In this document: positions 24,264 to 38,400 of the stretch, piece by piece
Numbering within the stretch: the first letter of the stretch is position 1
Layout: each line of letters begins with the position of its first letter
Source of the DNA: Rallus limicola
Lineage: Eukaryota > Chordata > Aves > Gruiformes > Rallidae
Direction: 5' to 3'
Assembly (NCBI GenBank): GCA_022605955.1
Contig: JAKCOZ010000005.1
Location: 45,498,950 to 45,562,949, forward strand
Length of the DNA: 64,000 bases
The notes under the pieces: generated by a model
Database searches by the model: none
Seen by the model: only the letters and a program-made list of their open reading frames with translations
Told to the model about the DNA's origin: nothing
Program-made: the position numbers and the translations under genes

Positions 24264-26451
24264 GTTCTGTACATATTCTAACACTACTGAGGGTTATACC
24301 AGAGTAGGTTTTTTTGAAGGAGGAGGTTTTAAGGTACTGAGGTCTCTTCACTCTGCTCACTCTGCGTAATGCTCAAACCTCCCATGGCATGCAAGGAGGG
24401 AGAAGTTACCCAGCCTCCAAGTCACGACATGGTTGGATATGCTACACAATGAAATGCTAGAAGCTCCATTATCTATCTCAGACAAGGAGTTTGTTCTTAA
24501 TTAGCAGAAACCAAAGCAATGAAACAGAATCAACATATTTTGTTTTCTTTTGTTTCTGTTGCTTGTTGTTTTGCTTGTCCAGAAGTTGCTAAGCACTTCT
24601 TTTTAATCCAGTAATTCCTCAGCTAGTGACACAGGTCAGCCCAAGTCACAGGTCCAGACTTTATTCCTCCTCTATGCTCATATATTTCTTGACCACTGAA
24701 ATGCAGTTTCACTGTGAGAACAAGCACAGAGTTTGCAGATTGGACCAACAGAGAAGGACTCACATTTATCTCTGCTGTGTCTCTTTCTGCATGATGTTAC
24801 AGAAAAAAAAAAAAACTTGGGGAAAAAGAAACCAGACTGAGACCCCAATGTCCTACAGACAACATTTTCAGACTTCATCATTGAAATAAAGATTTGAGAA
24901 ATCACTAATCAACAGCTCAAATGCAACAGAAGCAAGAGGGCAAATTTGGGCCAAGATGCAGATTCACACATGAGGCATCCACATGGTAAGTAACCAGTGT
25001 TTGCACAGGGACCCGAGAGAAATTGTTGGAAGAAACATCAGGTGGGAGGGCAGGCCAGTTGCTTTAGCTCTCCAGGGCAGACTGAAACAATAGTGGATGA
25101 CACAGAGGAATGAGAGATGAATTTTCACCTTCTCTACTGGTTCAGCATTGAAAAGGACATAATACGATCTATCGACAAGCTGATTGTCCTCACCACCCCA
25201 TCTGAAATCTGACTATGTCAGGTCAATGTTCTCTGCTATGAACGACTGCCTCAGTTCACCAGCCCAATTTCCTTTGTGAAATAGAACCTCAAGAAGCTCA
25301 ACTGTAGCATTTTCCCATAAGCCTCACTTTTCCATGTCATATACTCATTTCTGATATTTTCTCACTTGTGTTATTTGCTTGCTGAAGCTGCTCCATTCAT
25401 GGAGTTCAATAAATGGTGTTTGCCATCGGAACAATTTGATTCTCCTTCTAATTATAGCAACAAGCTGCTTTCTTGAATCATATTATGGGTGTTTCATTAT
25501 TTTAAATTGGTATCTTCTATATTAATTACAGAAACAGTTGATCTTTTCTGAGAAGCCAGCAGCTGCACATTCCCCCCTTTTTAAATGTCTCATTTTAATA
25601 GGTGAAACATCAGGTAAAAATCAAATCAAGCTGTAATAAAATTCTCCAAAAGAAGATATGTAAGTTACAACACATTGCCTCCAGATTCCATAGGGTTGCA
25701 CTATTCAAATGTACTCAACCGTATCCCTTAGTATAGATCATAGCAAGCCACACGCTGCACAGCTCAATTGCAAACACAAAGCCCCTAAATAAATCACACA
25801 GCAATGGCAAAATTACTAATAGGACTATCCGAATCAAAGGAAGCAGAGTGATGCATCTGAGAAGAGCCTACATCATTATTCTGTGTGATTTGTTTATGGT
25901 ATTGTTGAAGAGATTGTTTTTTCCCCCCTCCTTTCCCTTGTCCCTCTAGATTAAGAACGGGAATGAAAAGGGGAAAAAACCTCCAGGAACAGCCTGTTCA
26001 CTGCAGTCCTACACTCATAAGGAATGGTGTTTTGGTACATTTTGCAAGGTATTGTACTCAACTAACCATTTTTACTCTGCCACAGTTCAACATTTGAATG
26101 TCTGTCGGTTTCCTGCTATCTCATATTTCTAGCCACTGTTCACAGTGATCCCTGCATGGAGCACGGCACAGCGAGCAGTTACTGAAACTGCTGACACTAG
26201 CAGCATACTTCTGGCCATATTTACTCAAAGACTTCTTCCTTTTTTAAGCAGTGATAGAAAATTACTCCTATTTATAAAATGCACAGTATTGAGAGTTTCC
26301 AATGGGGGGGAGAGGATATGTACTTAGAACAGTTGTTGAGAATCAGAGAGGAAAAAAAACCTGTGTTGCAAGTGAAAAATATGCTACAAACAATGGCAAG
26401 CTGCTTAGTATTTCTATCATATTTAAAACTACTTTGGATAAAGCATTAGGA

Positions 26452-26478
26452 TTTTATTTATCTATTTATTTATTTATT
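26452..26478 (+). repeat. TTTA simple repeat
   Basis: Six or so TTTA/TCTA units. A short tetranucleotide microsatellite. Confidence 0.85.
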
Positions 26479-26789
26479 CAGACATGATTCTTTAAGGTGG
26501 GAGATATGTTTCATGACCTTATGGGTTTCTTCTGACCTAGAACACTTACAATGTGTCATCCCTGCCACCAAAAGTTAGTTGGGACACATTTATATTAAGC
26601 ATTGAGTTACCTCTTTCTGGTTATTAGGATTTGGCCATATAGAAATGTGCTTGGAACATACTCAGTTCCTCAAATAAAGTATTGACAACAGATAAAACCA
26701 TTATTTTTCTTTAAATTATATGAATAAAAACTTGAGATACTTTTGAATACGAGCTTTCAAAATCCTTACATTGATCACATCAGACAAAT

Positions 26790-26855
26790 AAGATGGGGGA
26801 AAAGAAAAGAAAAAATAAAAGAAGAAAGAAAAAGAAAAGAAAGAACTAAAAAGGC
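26790..26855 (+). repeat. Purine-only (A/G) tract
   Basis: Nearly pure A and G in GAAAA and AAAGA units. Low-complexity polypurine DNA followed at 26878-26909 by an A/C tract. Confidence 0.8.
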
Positions 26856-26877
26856 GAGTGAAAGGGGAATAAAGGAT

Positions 26878-26909
26878 AAAAAAAAACCCCAAAACAAACC
26901 CCAAAAACC
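26878..26909 (+). repeat. A-run passing into A/C-rich tract
   Basis: About nine A residues, then CCCCAAAACAAACCCCAAAAACC-like sequence. Same type as the other dispersed A/C tracts. Confidence 0.7.
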
Positions 26910-29273
26910 TGGAGATCAACCAATCAATTCCACTTTCTGCCCCTGGAACCAATGAACTGAGAGTAGTATAAATCAAGAGTTTATAATAAAAGACTAATGA
27001 TCCTTTACCCAAAAATCAATACTACTCCCAAACATGTTTCAACCAATAAAGTAAGATTTTGCAATGATGACTAGTTCAAAACAATGCTCAGATCCAGCAG
27101 ATAGTTACAACTGTGGTTTTCTGTACTCCCCTTTCATTTTCCCTTTTTTTACATATCCCTCCCGCTTTGCATCAGACCAATTAATAACTTTCCTTCCCTA
27201 ACAGCTCTCTAGATAATTCACAGAGGCATTTGTCTGTGTGGCCTAGCATTAAACAGAAACTATTAAATAGTCAGCTCCTATCTCTTCTATACAATTAAAG
27301 TCACATTAACTCCTATCATGCCTTGCTGTTACGTGTGTGCAAATAAGGTATTTTAAAGAAGTTGTAAGGTGTTTTACTCACACCCTCAGCCCAGTCTCCT
27401 GATTTAATCTAGGATACAGTAAGCCTGTTTTAGTTACAATATGGGAAGTCTTCTTTTAATTGCTAATTTTAGCCTTACTAATCTCACAAGGAAAATCCGA
27501 CATAATACAGAAACTGAGTTAAAGTTTTGTTGGTTTTTATACATGCACAGCTTTTTTGATTGCTGTTAAAACACACTTGAAAGCCACCTGATAAACAGTT
27601 GGTTGGGGAAAAGAGGAGGAGAGAATCAAACTGTGTGACTGAGGCTTATGAGCATACTTCGGAGTAATTTCATATCCCATCCTATCACCTTTACTTGAGC
27701 ACCGTGCTCCTATTCTTGTAGGCCTAAGGATCTGAGCACTCACTAACCCACCTCTGTAAGTAACAGTAGTCAGGCAACACTTTTGATCATCAGCAGGAAA
27801 TAGCTCATTAATAACATGAGTCCAGTGACCATGCAAAATTGCAGTGCTGGTTGATGCAGGTGTGGTCAGATCCCCTTTCATTCAAGGGTCTCCATTTTCC
27901 TCCCAAAATACAGAGGTGACATCAGAAATGTGCCTTTTGGCATTGTTCTCTCAGCCAGAGCCACCCTGCTGAAGGGCCTAGGTGTGTTGCAGCTCCTGGA
28001 GTAGCCAGTGAGCAGCATTTGCATCTGCACTCAGAAACAAGGTGCTTTGGGACTTCTACAGGGTAAAGCATGGGATGGTGCACAATTTTACTCAGGTCTG
28101 AATAGATTTTGAAGAACCCTGAAATGTTGGTACTAACTCTATAGGCCCCAGAGCTGGGTGCCACAGCACTTGGACAAGTATCTATGTTTTAACCATATTC
28201 AGACTTCTCTTTTCCATCCTGGAACACTAGGCTTTGTACAGTTCTCTTCTACAAGCACTTCTGAATTCCTTCTTGCTTGCAGGCAATCAAATTTTTCACC
28301 TCACTTCTCAAGACATAGCCAGCATCTGTGTGGCTCGTGGTGACCATGCACCAGGGTGCAGGACAGGCAGGAATGAGGAATGCGGAGATGCCAAGGAGGA
28401 AGATTCCCTCCAACTCATTTAGTCTCATTAATACTGTGGGTTTGATAGAAGGTCATCAGGACATTTATCATCCTGCTGCTCTTCGAGAAGAAAATCTGCG
28501 GTTCCTGTGTGTGAGTAATCTTTATAAAAAAAAGAAGTCAGGAGATAGCTATCCAAATAATCTGCTGATCCAGAAGACACTGACCTCCAGCTGACAATTT
28601 ACTTGGAGAACTGTACAGCTTTCACATTCACCAATTCATTATCAAAGTCATTATTGCAACAGAATCAAAAATTAACATTACTGTTCCACAAATGAGGACA
28701 GGAAAATAAAACACCTTGGCTGAAACCAATGAAGGCATCACTTTCAGAGCCAAGATGAGAATGAATCCCTTTTTGTGCTTCACAGTTTCTTCCAAGCCTT
28801 ACTGAACTCATTACGCATCCCCAAAAATCACTGAACTCCAGCAGTAAGACTGGGAGAAAACAGTAGCAGCAACAGCATGTTTAGTTCCACGGCGACAAGT
28901 TTCTGCCTCTTGAAGGCCAGGCATTGCAGCATGTAGAGAGCAACGTACTGTTGGAGAGAGCAGACAGAGCCAATAGCAGTCATGGCACCTTTTACTCTTG
29001 GTAATAAATGAGGAAAAACAGCTATGTAGAATTTATCTGTTAATACTGACAGTTGTTAAAGACCATGTAACAGTCAGTAATATATATATATAAAATTATT
29101 GATCGCATATGTGTTTATATTTAGGTTTAACAACTACATTGTTTTTATAAGAGAAAACTGTTTCTGGAAACAATAGGCCAAATTGCTTTTTCTTCCTAAG
29201 AACAATGATGCAATGCTGCCAGTACCAACAATTTTTATTACAGAATCAGCTAACTGAAAACACAAGGCTCTTT

Positions 29274-29347
29274 AACAACATGCATCTTACAAAGCATTCC
29301 AATGCAAGCTAACAATATGCATCTTACAAAGCATTCCAATGCATGCT
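29274..29347 (+). repeat. 37-bp tandem duplication
   Basis: Two adjacent 37-base units, 29274-29310 and 29311-29347, differ at only two positions (C/T at the sixth base and A/T near the end). The shared core includes TGCATCTTACAAAGCATTCC. The low divergence suggests a recent local duplication by slippage. Confidence 0.95.
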
Positions 29348-32300
29348 GATGCTATTTTACTTTGTTTGCTACTCAAGATGGGTAAAAGCAATTTTTATTT
29401 TGCATTTTGTTCATTATTTCACTTTTCCTGTGTATGGTTCCTCCTGATTTGCTTTCGTTTCTCTTTTATGAGGGCAACTGTACAATTGAGTTGATGAATC
29501 AGAGTCAGCTGAAGGGAGGAAGGCAAATCCTTCTGGGATGCACAAGAGGCCATAAGGAAGAGAGAAGAGATGGGATAGAAAATGCAGTCTTGTCAATAGA
29601 AATAAGGAAGGCTTCCCAAAATGTGGACATTACATTGTCACAGTCACAGCAGTAAATGTCTTCTGAACAGTGTCTTGGACCATCCCATTAAAAAAAAAAT
29701 CAAATACATATCTGGAGCACAGTTTACAGCAGGGCTGCATATAGGAAATGTGTTTCAATAGTTAAAGTTATGGCAAACATAATCAATTCAGATATGCTGA
29801 AACTGGGATTGTGAAATAAAGTAAGAGCAAGGAGCCTTACCACTTGCCATTTAGAGACAGTTTAAAGCAAAAAACTATACGACTTTTCACCATAACTGAC
29901 AGGATAGGAGTTCACCAGATATGGAGAAAGATGCAGCATACCGAGCATAAATTGGTTTTATCTTTAAGTTTAAAATGGATTTCATTGTCACTGAAAAGTT
30001 AATCACTGAAAAGAAAAAACACTTGATTTTGCAAATGCAAAAATTAAGCTCTTGTGCTTGGCATGATAATGAAATGTACAGCATTCCTTGTTGTCCTTAC
30101 CTTTGAACCGCAGGTAATTGTACAGCAAAGTTACAGGACAGAGATACACTTGTGAAATATTCACGAGCTGATGTCTTTGCAGCCCCATGGGACCTGTGAA
30201 GAGTTCTTTTTTCCCCCACATCTCTCTCTCAGACTTTAAATAATGAGCAGCAGAAAAGGTATGAGACAACATGTCTGTGTGTCTCCTTTGAAATCTTTTC
30301 TTACATTACCTTGTTATCTGTGCTCAAGAACAGCAGGTATTGCAGCAGTTCAGAGTGTATCCACAGCAAAAGCACCCAGCAAAACAGAGTGCCAGAGTGC
30401 TGGTAGACACAGCTTTCTGTTCCACGTCCAGTCAGCAAAACACAAGACCAGTACATGGAGGGAGTGGTGGCATGGCCGAGTGTTTGGATGGATGTGTGTG
30501 TCCAGAGGTGTGCCAGCAGAATTTTTGCCAAAGACGTTAGGCAAATAGGTATTTACTATCCATCCTGGAAAAACACGACTGTTTTTGAATCTTTGTGGAA
30601 AAAATGCCTTTGTACAGAAAGTTATCAAACTTCCTTAGAGTTATAGCCTGGACCAAAGCCTGACAACCACAGACATATGAGAGCACAAGTTCTTCAACCA
30701 GTCACAAGGATTTGGATCATTCTTTTCAGTTTAGTCTTCAGTGATAACTGCTGAGAAACAACAACCAAGGTCCAAGTTTGGAGTTTTTTCTACACTGCTG
30801 TACTGTGTATCAGGAAAGACCAATCTGAACCTGGTATGAGGTAAGAACTGAGATTCCACTTGTTTCCACACATTTGAGTCAGTCTGGAATATGGACAAGA
30901 CTAAAGTCAGACCAGATTTATCAGATTAATCCAGATGGCATCAAGGCAAGTACAGTCCTTTTTCAGAGGAGAGATCATGTATTTAATTTTTAGTGCTATA
31001 CATTCTTCTAACCATTTTTTAATTCCTCCTGCATTTTAAAGATGCTTATATAACAGGTACTTTCCCACACTGGCCTTAAAAGCCCTTATTCCCGTTCTTC
31101 ATTATTTCAACAGACTAATAGTCATTGCAACACAGGTTACGGTAAATCAAATGAAGTTGAAATGTGGGCCTGACTCATTCTCAGACGATATATGATTTGT
31201 TTGAATTACACTATCTTGGAAACCCATAACCAATGTGCACTAACTACATGTCCACACACGGTAAGTAGATAAATGCTCTTAGTCAGTAATATAAAATCTA
31301 AATAAAATTACAATCAGGTTTGGATATAAGAATAGCTTTGCAACACCCTTGGGGCATTACTCTTATCATTAGAATTATTTGCATTAGAGTAGTGTCCAGA
31401 GATCCTGACTATGATCAGGTTGAAGTTGTGCTAGGCTCTGGAAAACGTGGGAAGAAACAAAAGTTTTGAATGCTAAATAGATAATTACAGGCAAGGGGTG
31501 GGAAAAATAAAGGATTGTTATCATTGTTTTGTAGAGAAGTGAGGTGTGATTACATTTTTGTTGTATTTTAAGCACAGGCATAAAGCAATGTTGGCGTCCC
31601 AACTCACCTTGAAAATAAAGAATTTGCACCCAAGCCCATGTTTAGGTTCCTGCTAGCTTTGTGGTAGTGCTGATAACAGTGGGAGAGAAAGCTTGAGTTT
31701 GCCTTTCCCCAGCTACATACCTACCTGTAGCATGGGCAGCTGGGATCAAGGGTGGTTTGGCTGACTCAGCCTGATGCAACCACCATGCGTGCTATCCTGC
31801 TGTCCTGTGACACTGTCTTAAGTGCTGATCAGACAACTTTGCCTGAGTCCTTCTTGTATAGGCTTATAGACCTGCAGTGTAGGATGGAAGGGCAGGGGAG
31901 TTACAGGAATATCAGGCTCAGTGTCAGACACCTGAAAGGCTGCTCAGACAACATGAGGGTGTGAGTTGGTTTGGGGTTTTTTTTTCCCCTCTGGATTTTC
32001 TTTAAGGTCAACAGAAAAATCAGAGTGAAGCTAAGAACCAGACACCTGTCTTCAGCATCCAAAAGTTCACCATTCCTCTCTGAAGCGAGAGTTACTGGAA
32101 TTAAAGCAGTAGCTCGTTAGAAAAATAGGACAAGTTGCCTTTCAATCAGTGGTGGAAAGACACTCTTGTACTCAAAAGAAACTTCTTTTCAAGTAACATT
32201 TCAAGATGTCCTCCATACAGGCTTACAAAAATTTTTACAATGATTACACAAACAGCAGCCACAATGCTGGGTTGTTGAAAGAGGGGGCGGATGTTTATAT

Positions 32301-35300
32301 GCTGCTGTTTCACCCCATGTTGGCAAGGATAAGAAAATTACAAAGTGATAAGGAGAGATGCAGGAAGGAGGAGCAGACATGAGTGCTTGATTATATGCTT
32401 AATTAAGCAATGCTGGCCACATCAAATTGTAGTGAAGTCTATATATGTCTGTAGCATGCTTTTAGTCCCAGGTAATACATTGGCTACCTGCCTCTGAATG
32501 GACAGTGAAGGGGAGATATTTTCAGGCAGAAATGTTGACTACCCAGGAGAGCTGGATAGTTACCTGCTTTTTTGCTTTTGAAGACTGTATAGAATCAGTA
32601 AAGATCATGATCTCACCAAGCGATCCACTCACTCACAGAAATAAGTGTACTTAGGTAAATGAGGCAACAGGCAGGAGCAAGGCTTGCAGACTTAGACCTA
32701 AACCAAAAACCTTGGCACTTCAGGATAACAAGATATTTCCTCCTGTTTAAATTCCTTTTACAAGAATGCAGATATTTTTTTCTTAGCCATGATAGGAGCT
32801 GTAGACATTATTTTTCAATACTAATGTTATTGTTTTCCTGTAACTTCTGTTGTTTGTAATTCTAGGGGGCCATGTCTAATCCCATATGTAGCGTTTATTA
32901 GATGTTATATTTTATCTCTTGGATTCAGTGTCTGACACTATCATTTTGTTCTTATTTCAATAAAAGTGATTTCCCTCCTCCTCGCCTTGTCAGAGTCTAA
33001 TGGCTTTCTTTATCACAACAGAAAGTTAGAAAGGTCCCCCCCAAAAGACAAAAATGGACTGTATGTATGTGCACCTTAATTCAATTTGCATCATAAAATC
33101 CAGACCAAATAAAGTAACTTTATAATATTAGATACTGCCAGAATTGTGCTGGGATTTTTTTGGTTGTTGCTTGTTTTTAATATATGAGCATCTAGTCTCA
33201 GTAAATCTGTAACTCATTGGCTTCATTACCTGTATCCTTGTGAACACAGAATGAAACACTACCAAATGCTCATGTGATTTCTGATTTTCTTTGGGAATTC
33301 ACTATCTGTGTTCTTTAATCAAGCGATAATACATAGGAACCATTCCAACTTTCAGCTGACAAAAGCACAATATTAGTTGTTTGATGAGAACTCCTCTATG
33401 GATACAAATTCCATGTGGATTTTCCCAGGCTTTGTAAATTTATTAAAAAATAATATATTCTATACACAATTAGACCAGAGTTAGTAAGGTAATTTATTTG
33501 GAATCTAGAAAATAAAGACATTTCCATATAATTTAGCTGTCATATAATAATTTGGAAGTCACAGAAGGCATATGTAAACTTTGGTATCCAGACCCAGAAT
33601 AGGTTCCCATTAGAATGTATTCCTTGTAGACCATCCTCTGGAAGAAAGGACCTCTTTATCTCCTGAGATAACTGCCTATGCAGTTTTTTGCTAAATGGAC
33701 AGTCAGAGGCTATTGTTGAATATGCAGGTTGGAAAAAGCTCATCTTCTTTCATATTCATTTTCCACACCTTGTCAACATCTCCATAGCTCACCAGAGAAG
33801 CTCTTTTTCACATGATATGCCTAAAGGTTACATCTTATAGGTCAGGGATGGGAATTTTCATTTTGCAATCACTGGGCAACTGAGACTACATACATTACTA
33901 AGGTGACAGGTATAGTACACAATGATGAACTTTCTGTCAGTCAGACAGAGGTCACACTGGTATCAGTTGCTAACACACCTCTCTCCCAGCTTTTAAAAAA
34001 AGAGAAAATTTTAAAAAGTCTATTTTTTTCTTATTGTAGAAAATGGAAAGAGAGTTGATGTTGTTCACTAATGTCAAGTGACTGGAGATTTAGTGTCCCA
34101 GAGCTCAGGAGGGCTCCTTTAACTGTGCTGGCTGTACTCTCAGCACTAGCGTAAATTCCTGCCTGAACTGAGGCCCCCAGAAGCTATTCCAGAAGCAATG
34201 ATCACAGCCACATTAACGTGTACTGTACTGGAGACAATCAACTCCAACCCTGTGTCAGGGAAGCCAAAATAAGAGCACAGCAGTATTCTGTTTCATAGCT
34301 ATCGTTTCCATAATTAGCATCACTTCACAAAACCTGTAAAATAGGTCTGGTTTAAAAATGATCACAGTCTGAAATATTTTTAGGTTTGATAAAAAGATGA
34401 CTGAATCTCACATGAAAGAATAAGTTGTAACATGAATAAAAGGCAGTGAATAACTGTAGTTTGCTAAAGGTTCAACCGCAAATCTGTAACTTTAACACTA
34501 TCATGAACATATCAGAAGACCAAATCTATGATCAGTACTCATTTTTCATTATTCTATCTTTGTCTTCTCTGTCAAAAAAAAAATTCCATAACACATCAGA
34601 AAACTGCAGAATACTAACACTGCAAAGGTTAAAGGAAAGGATCATACTATCTGTAGTTAGCTCAAAGTATTTTTGCGAGCTGCAGTAAAATCTTATTGCA
34701 AGGTCCCCAGCGGTTAATGTGATCACTGATCTTCACAGTCTTTCTATGAGGTCCCAGAAGAATCTTATGTTCTGGCATTTTCCCAAGATGCTGAAGTTCT
34801 TAAATGCCCTATCTATTTGCTCTGCACAGACAATGTTAGCTTTTCTAAACAAGGTGGTTTGGATGACATATTTTTTGTGTCAAAATGAAGTCCTTCTTCA
34901 CCTCAAAAAAAGAGAAAAAAAACATCCCTAGCATAAAGCAGTGTTAATACACATGAAATAAATTGATTTTGCCAAGGCTAAATTTGTCTAGAGGAGCCTA
35001 TACTTGAGATCATTCGAGTGCTCTCTTGAGTTATCTCATTGTACCAGTGTTTGCAGGACAGGGCCTTGAATTTGTTTCTGCCACACAAAGTTGATATATA
35101 AGAAGACAGGATTTAATTGAAACATCTCTGAGGAGTCTTCAATAAGTAATATATTTATCAGAATAAACTTTTTATGAAAGGAGAATCAAAGAATATAAGG
35201 AGCCTTTAGTGGAGATCCTGGTAGCAAATGCATCTATAGTTTGTGATAAATGTGACTATAATCTATAATAAATACTTTTCTAATTTTGTATAGCAATCTT

Positions 35301-36600
35301 TTTTGAGTGGAAGGATTTACTCATTAAAAATATTTATTTTTATTTTACTTTGCACATTGGATTTTAGAAAGTCAGAATTTGATGCAGACAAGCTATAAAT
35401 TTATACAGTCCTTACCTGCAAAAGACACTTACCTTACAGAGGATCAACTTTTCCAGACTTACATCATCATGCAAATTAAGTCTTGCTTAAAAAACATACT
35501 CCTTAGGAACACATACTATGGAGATCTACATACAGTTTTTAGTCTTTTCCTTATGTCCCCATATCTCCTTCAACAAACACGCTGCAGACTTACCTGTGCC
35601 AGTATTTTAGCATAATAGAGGTTGAACCCAAATCTTTCATATGGCAGAGTCTGATGCTCGTATTCTTCCTACCTAACTTGAGGTGCTAGGCTCAGATGTA
35701 TCTACAATAGTAATGATGACACTATTTAAAAACAGGTCTATTCATGTCTCTGTACAGATAGACAGTTTTTTTCAAGAAAGGAAGATTCTGGAATCTCTAA
35801 ATATCTGAGAATGGATTTCTGGGATTTGGTAGCATTGGCTTTTCTTTTACTTCTGAAGGGCTTGTTCCGCCCTGTAATGATTCATCAGTAATATCACGGA
35901 GGCAAGGACCCAATACAAACACATGCTATGAATACCTGGTTGTCCTTTCCTGCACCAAGTACTATGCTGGCCTAAAAATTATCTCTTAGCTTCCTGCAGC
36001 AGGGAGTACTGGTAGTCGACGTACTGGGTATTTCACTGCAGGGCAATCAATGAATAAGGGCATGAGAAATTCATCCAAATAGCCTAGAGAAAATAACAAC
36101 AAATAAGTCATCTAGGTCGCCAATTCAGTCTTCCTTACTATGGGAAGGTGCCTCTATCACCCATGTCATACACAAAGGTGATAGACAAGGGTGTATACAG
36201 GGGTGTAACTGTCAATACCAGTTACGGTGATGTACATCAAGAACAACTGCAGCAAAGTCAAATGGTCTAAAACAAGCCTGTATTCTTGTCTTAGTAGGTA
36301 GGACTGCAGGAATTAATCACATTTTCATCTGTCACATGACAATAAAAAAGTACATTTAGAAAATATGACCTGTTACCTTTTCTTTGTTAATTTTTGAGGA
36401 AATGTAACTCAAGAGGAAAAAGCTTTAAGCTGTGTCCAGCCCTATCTTGCAGATTTAACCATTATTACATGTAAATAAAGTCCATCACGTCCTTAGATTT
36501 TACCTTTATTAAACTGACTCTCTCCCCCATCTCTGCATCCATTAAATTCTCACTCTTCTTCTCCTCCTCAGTTCCCCCAAACATACTATTCATTAAAATG

Positions 36601-38400
36601 TAGAGAATAAAATCTCTATATGTGCATTTTTACTTATTAGCTGTGCTCGGTGCCTCATCATTTGCCAAATTCATATTTGTTGAACAAGGAGAGCAGAAAC
36701 AATGTGAAATCAATCTTTTTTGCTTGGCCAGATAAACATAAGACACAATGAGAGAAAGAAAGGCACAGAGAGAGTGAGATAGGGAGAAAGAAAATAAAGC
36801 AGGAAAACAGCAACACCATCCCAATGGTGATGGATAACTGAAGTGAACGTGTCAGGATGGTATTATGTAAATTACCAAAGCAGCTGAGCAGTGCACTGAT
36901 GATTACAGAGGATGTGAACAATGTTGTGGTCCCCAGGTGCCACCATGCCTTGTTATTTTTTCTTCCCTCCAACTACCCTTGGGGTAGATTCTTCCTGACC
37001 TGAGTCCTTGAAAAAATTCATCCAAGAAATCCGTTCCTAAAAAAAAAAGGTTAGAGGACATTTATGACATTTCTCTAAAGCAATAACTGCACCCAGTGTG
37101 TTGCCAGTTTAACATTCTAAAAAGTGCTTTTTACCTACACCTCTGAAGGATTTGACTTGTCAAACACCTTGATTACAGAATGGGCTCAAGGTCAACATGT
37201 TTTTAAAGAGACAAGGGAAACTGAAGCATGAGGGTAGAATTCAACATGCATTAAACTATATTTTAAAGTTATTCTGTACTATTAAGAAGCAATTTTTCTC
37301 CCTCTGTGTTAGTGTTTGTGTCTGTTCACTGCTATCTATGAATTTTGCTTCTGCTTTTGGGGAGGGCTGATTTAAATAACTGCTGATGAAGACTGCAAAG
37401 AGCTAATTTGCTAATTAGTCCTCATTTGAAAGTATTCCTTATTTGACCTCAATGTGGGCCCAAAACCCAAAGTCCCATAGTCAACGGATGTGTTCATTAA
37501 TTATAAAAACAAACATCCAGACCCTCTGCAGGCTTTTCAGGATTGGATCTTAGAAAATAACAAATCTACATCGGCTTAGGTTATGCAAAAAAAGCTCTTC
37601 AGTATGTCCAGGTTTGCACCCAAATGCTTCCTTGTAAACAATGTTAGAAGTGAAATAAAGCCTAAGAAAACAGAAGAAAAATAAATACTTTCAAAAATAT
37701 TCTAGGGGCTTTAGAGTAAATTATTTTAACCAGGTTCCTAATTGATTTACATTCTTTTTCAGAAATGGATGAAATTATATTATTAGCAAGGTGCTTAGAA
37801 CATAATTCCAGTTGATCTACATTGATGACATAAAGTGACCATTACAAAAATTGAAGTTTCATGAAGATTAGGGAAACTTAAACTAGCCCCCTTTGTAGGC
37901 CCTATCGACATAAGAATGATGCAGAAGAGTGAGATTCAGTGCTTCACTGATCAGTCTAGATGACAAACCCTGTCCCATCTCTCCTTAAATTCTGACAAAG
38001 ACATGCAGCTCTGGTAGATCTTTGTTCTGGCTCAGCATCTATTAAATCAGGACCAATCTCATGCCTGAGTTTGCTGGACTCTGCAGTATCAATAATAAAT
38101 AAGAATCATTAGCGTTTAGTCCTTCAATAGGTTTTTGTTGCAGTAAGTAGATGTAATGTCTGCAGAGCCAGTGCACATTCCAGCAGTGCTGTGGGCAGCC
38201 CCATGGGACTACCAGGGGAACTTAATAACTGACACTTGCACAGGTTTACATTTGAAATTGTATTTCATTTGTATGTCATTATGTAATTGAGAACATGAAC
38301 CTTTAAGGCAAATGTAGCATCCTGCTAAAAATATTTGCGTATAATAACTGTTTTAATGGGTTTCATATCTCTAGAGACTATCAGAGGGCCTTTTTGTGGC
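36601..38400. promoter_or_regulatory. Candidate conserved noncoding block
   Basis: Non-repetitive sequence of mixed composition. It contains an extended nuclear-receptor half-site TCAAGGTCA (37186-37194; NR5A/ERR type) and a palindromic homeodomain core CTAATTAG (37411-37418) inside GCTAATTTGCTAATTAG. One motif of each kind is expected by chance in a few kb, so the case rests on the impression of high-complexity, low-repeat sequence. Constraint was not measured. Confidence 0.25.

Larger units (their letters stand above)
23461..36600. other. Noncoding DNA, 13 kb without a supportable gene
   Basis: No exon, structural RNA or mobile element body was recognised. Open frames of up to 114 codons (for example 27537-27881 minus and 30243-30548 plus) carry no recognisable domain and are within what chance gives. 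Local items are a repeated 16-mer at 24.2 kb, TTTA units at 26.45 kb, a purine-rich tract at 26.8 kb, a 37-bp tandem duplication at 29.27 kb and short T/G tracts near 31.97 and 33.15 kb. Confidence 0.6.

Noticed and set aside
27537..27881. 114-codon minus-strand open frame as a gene
   Set aside because: No recognisable domain, no neighbouring exon structure, and its length is within chance for this amount of sequence.
30243..30646. Overlapping open frames in several phases near 30.3-30.6 kb
   Set aside because: Openness in many frames at once reflects local composition; no protein family recognised.
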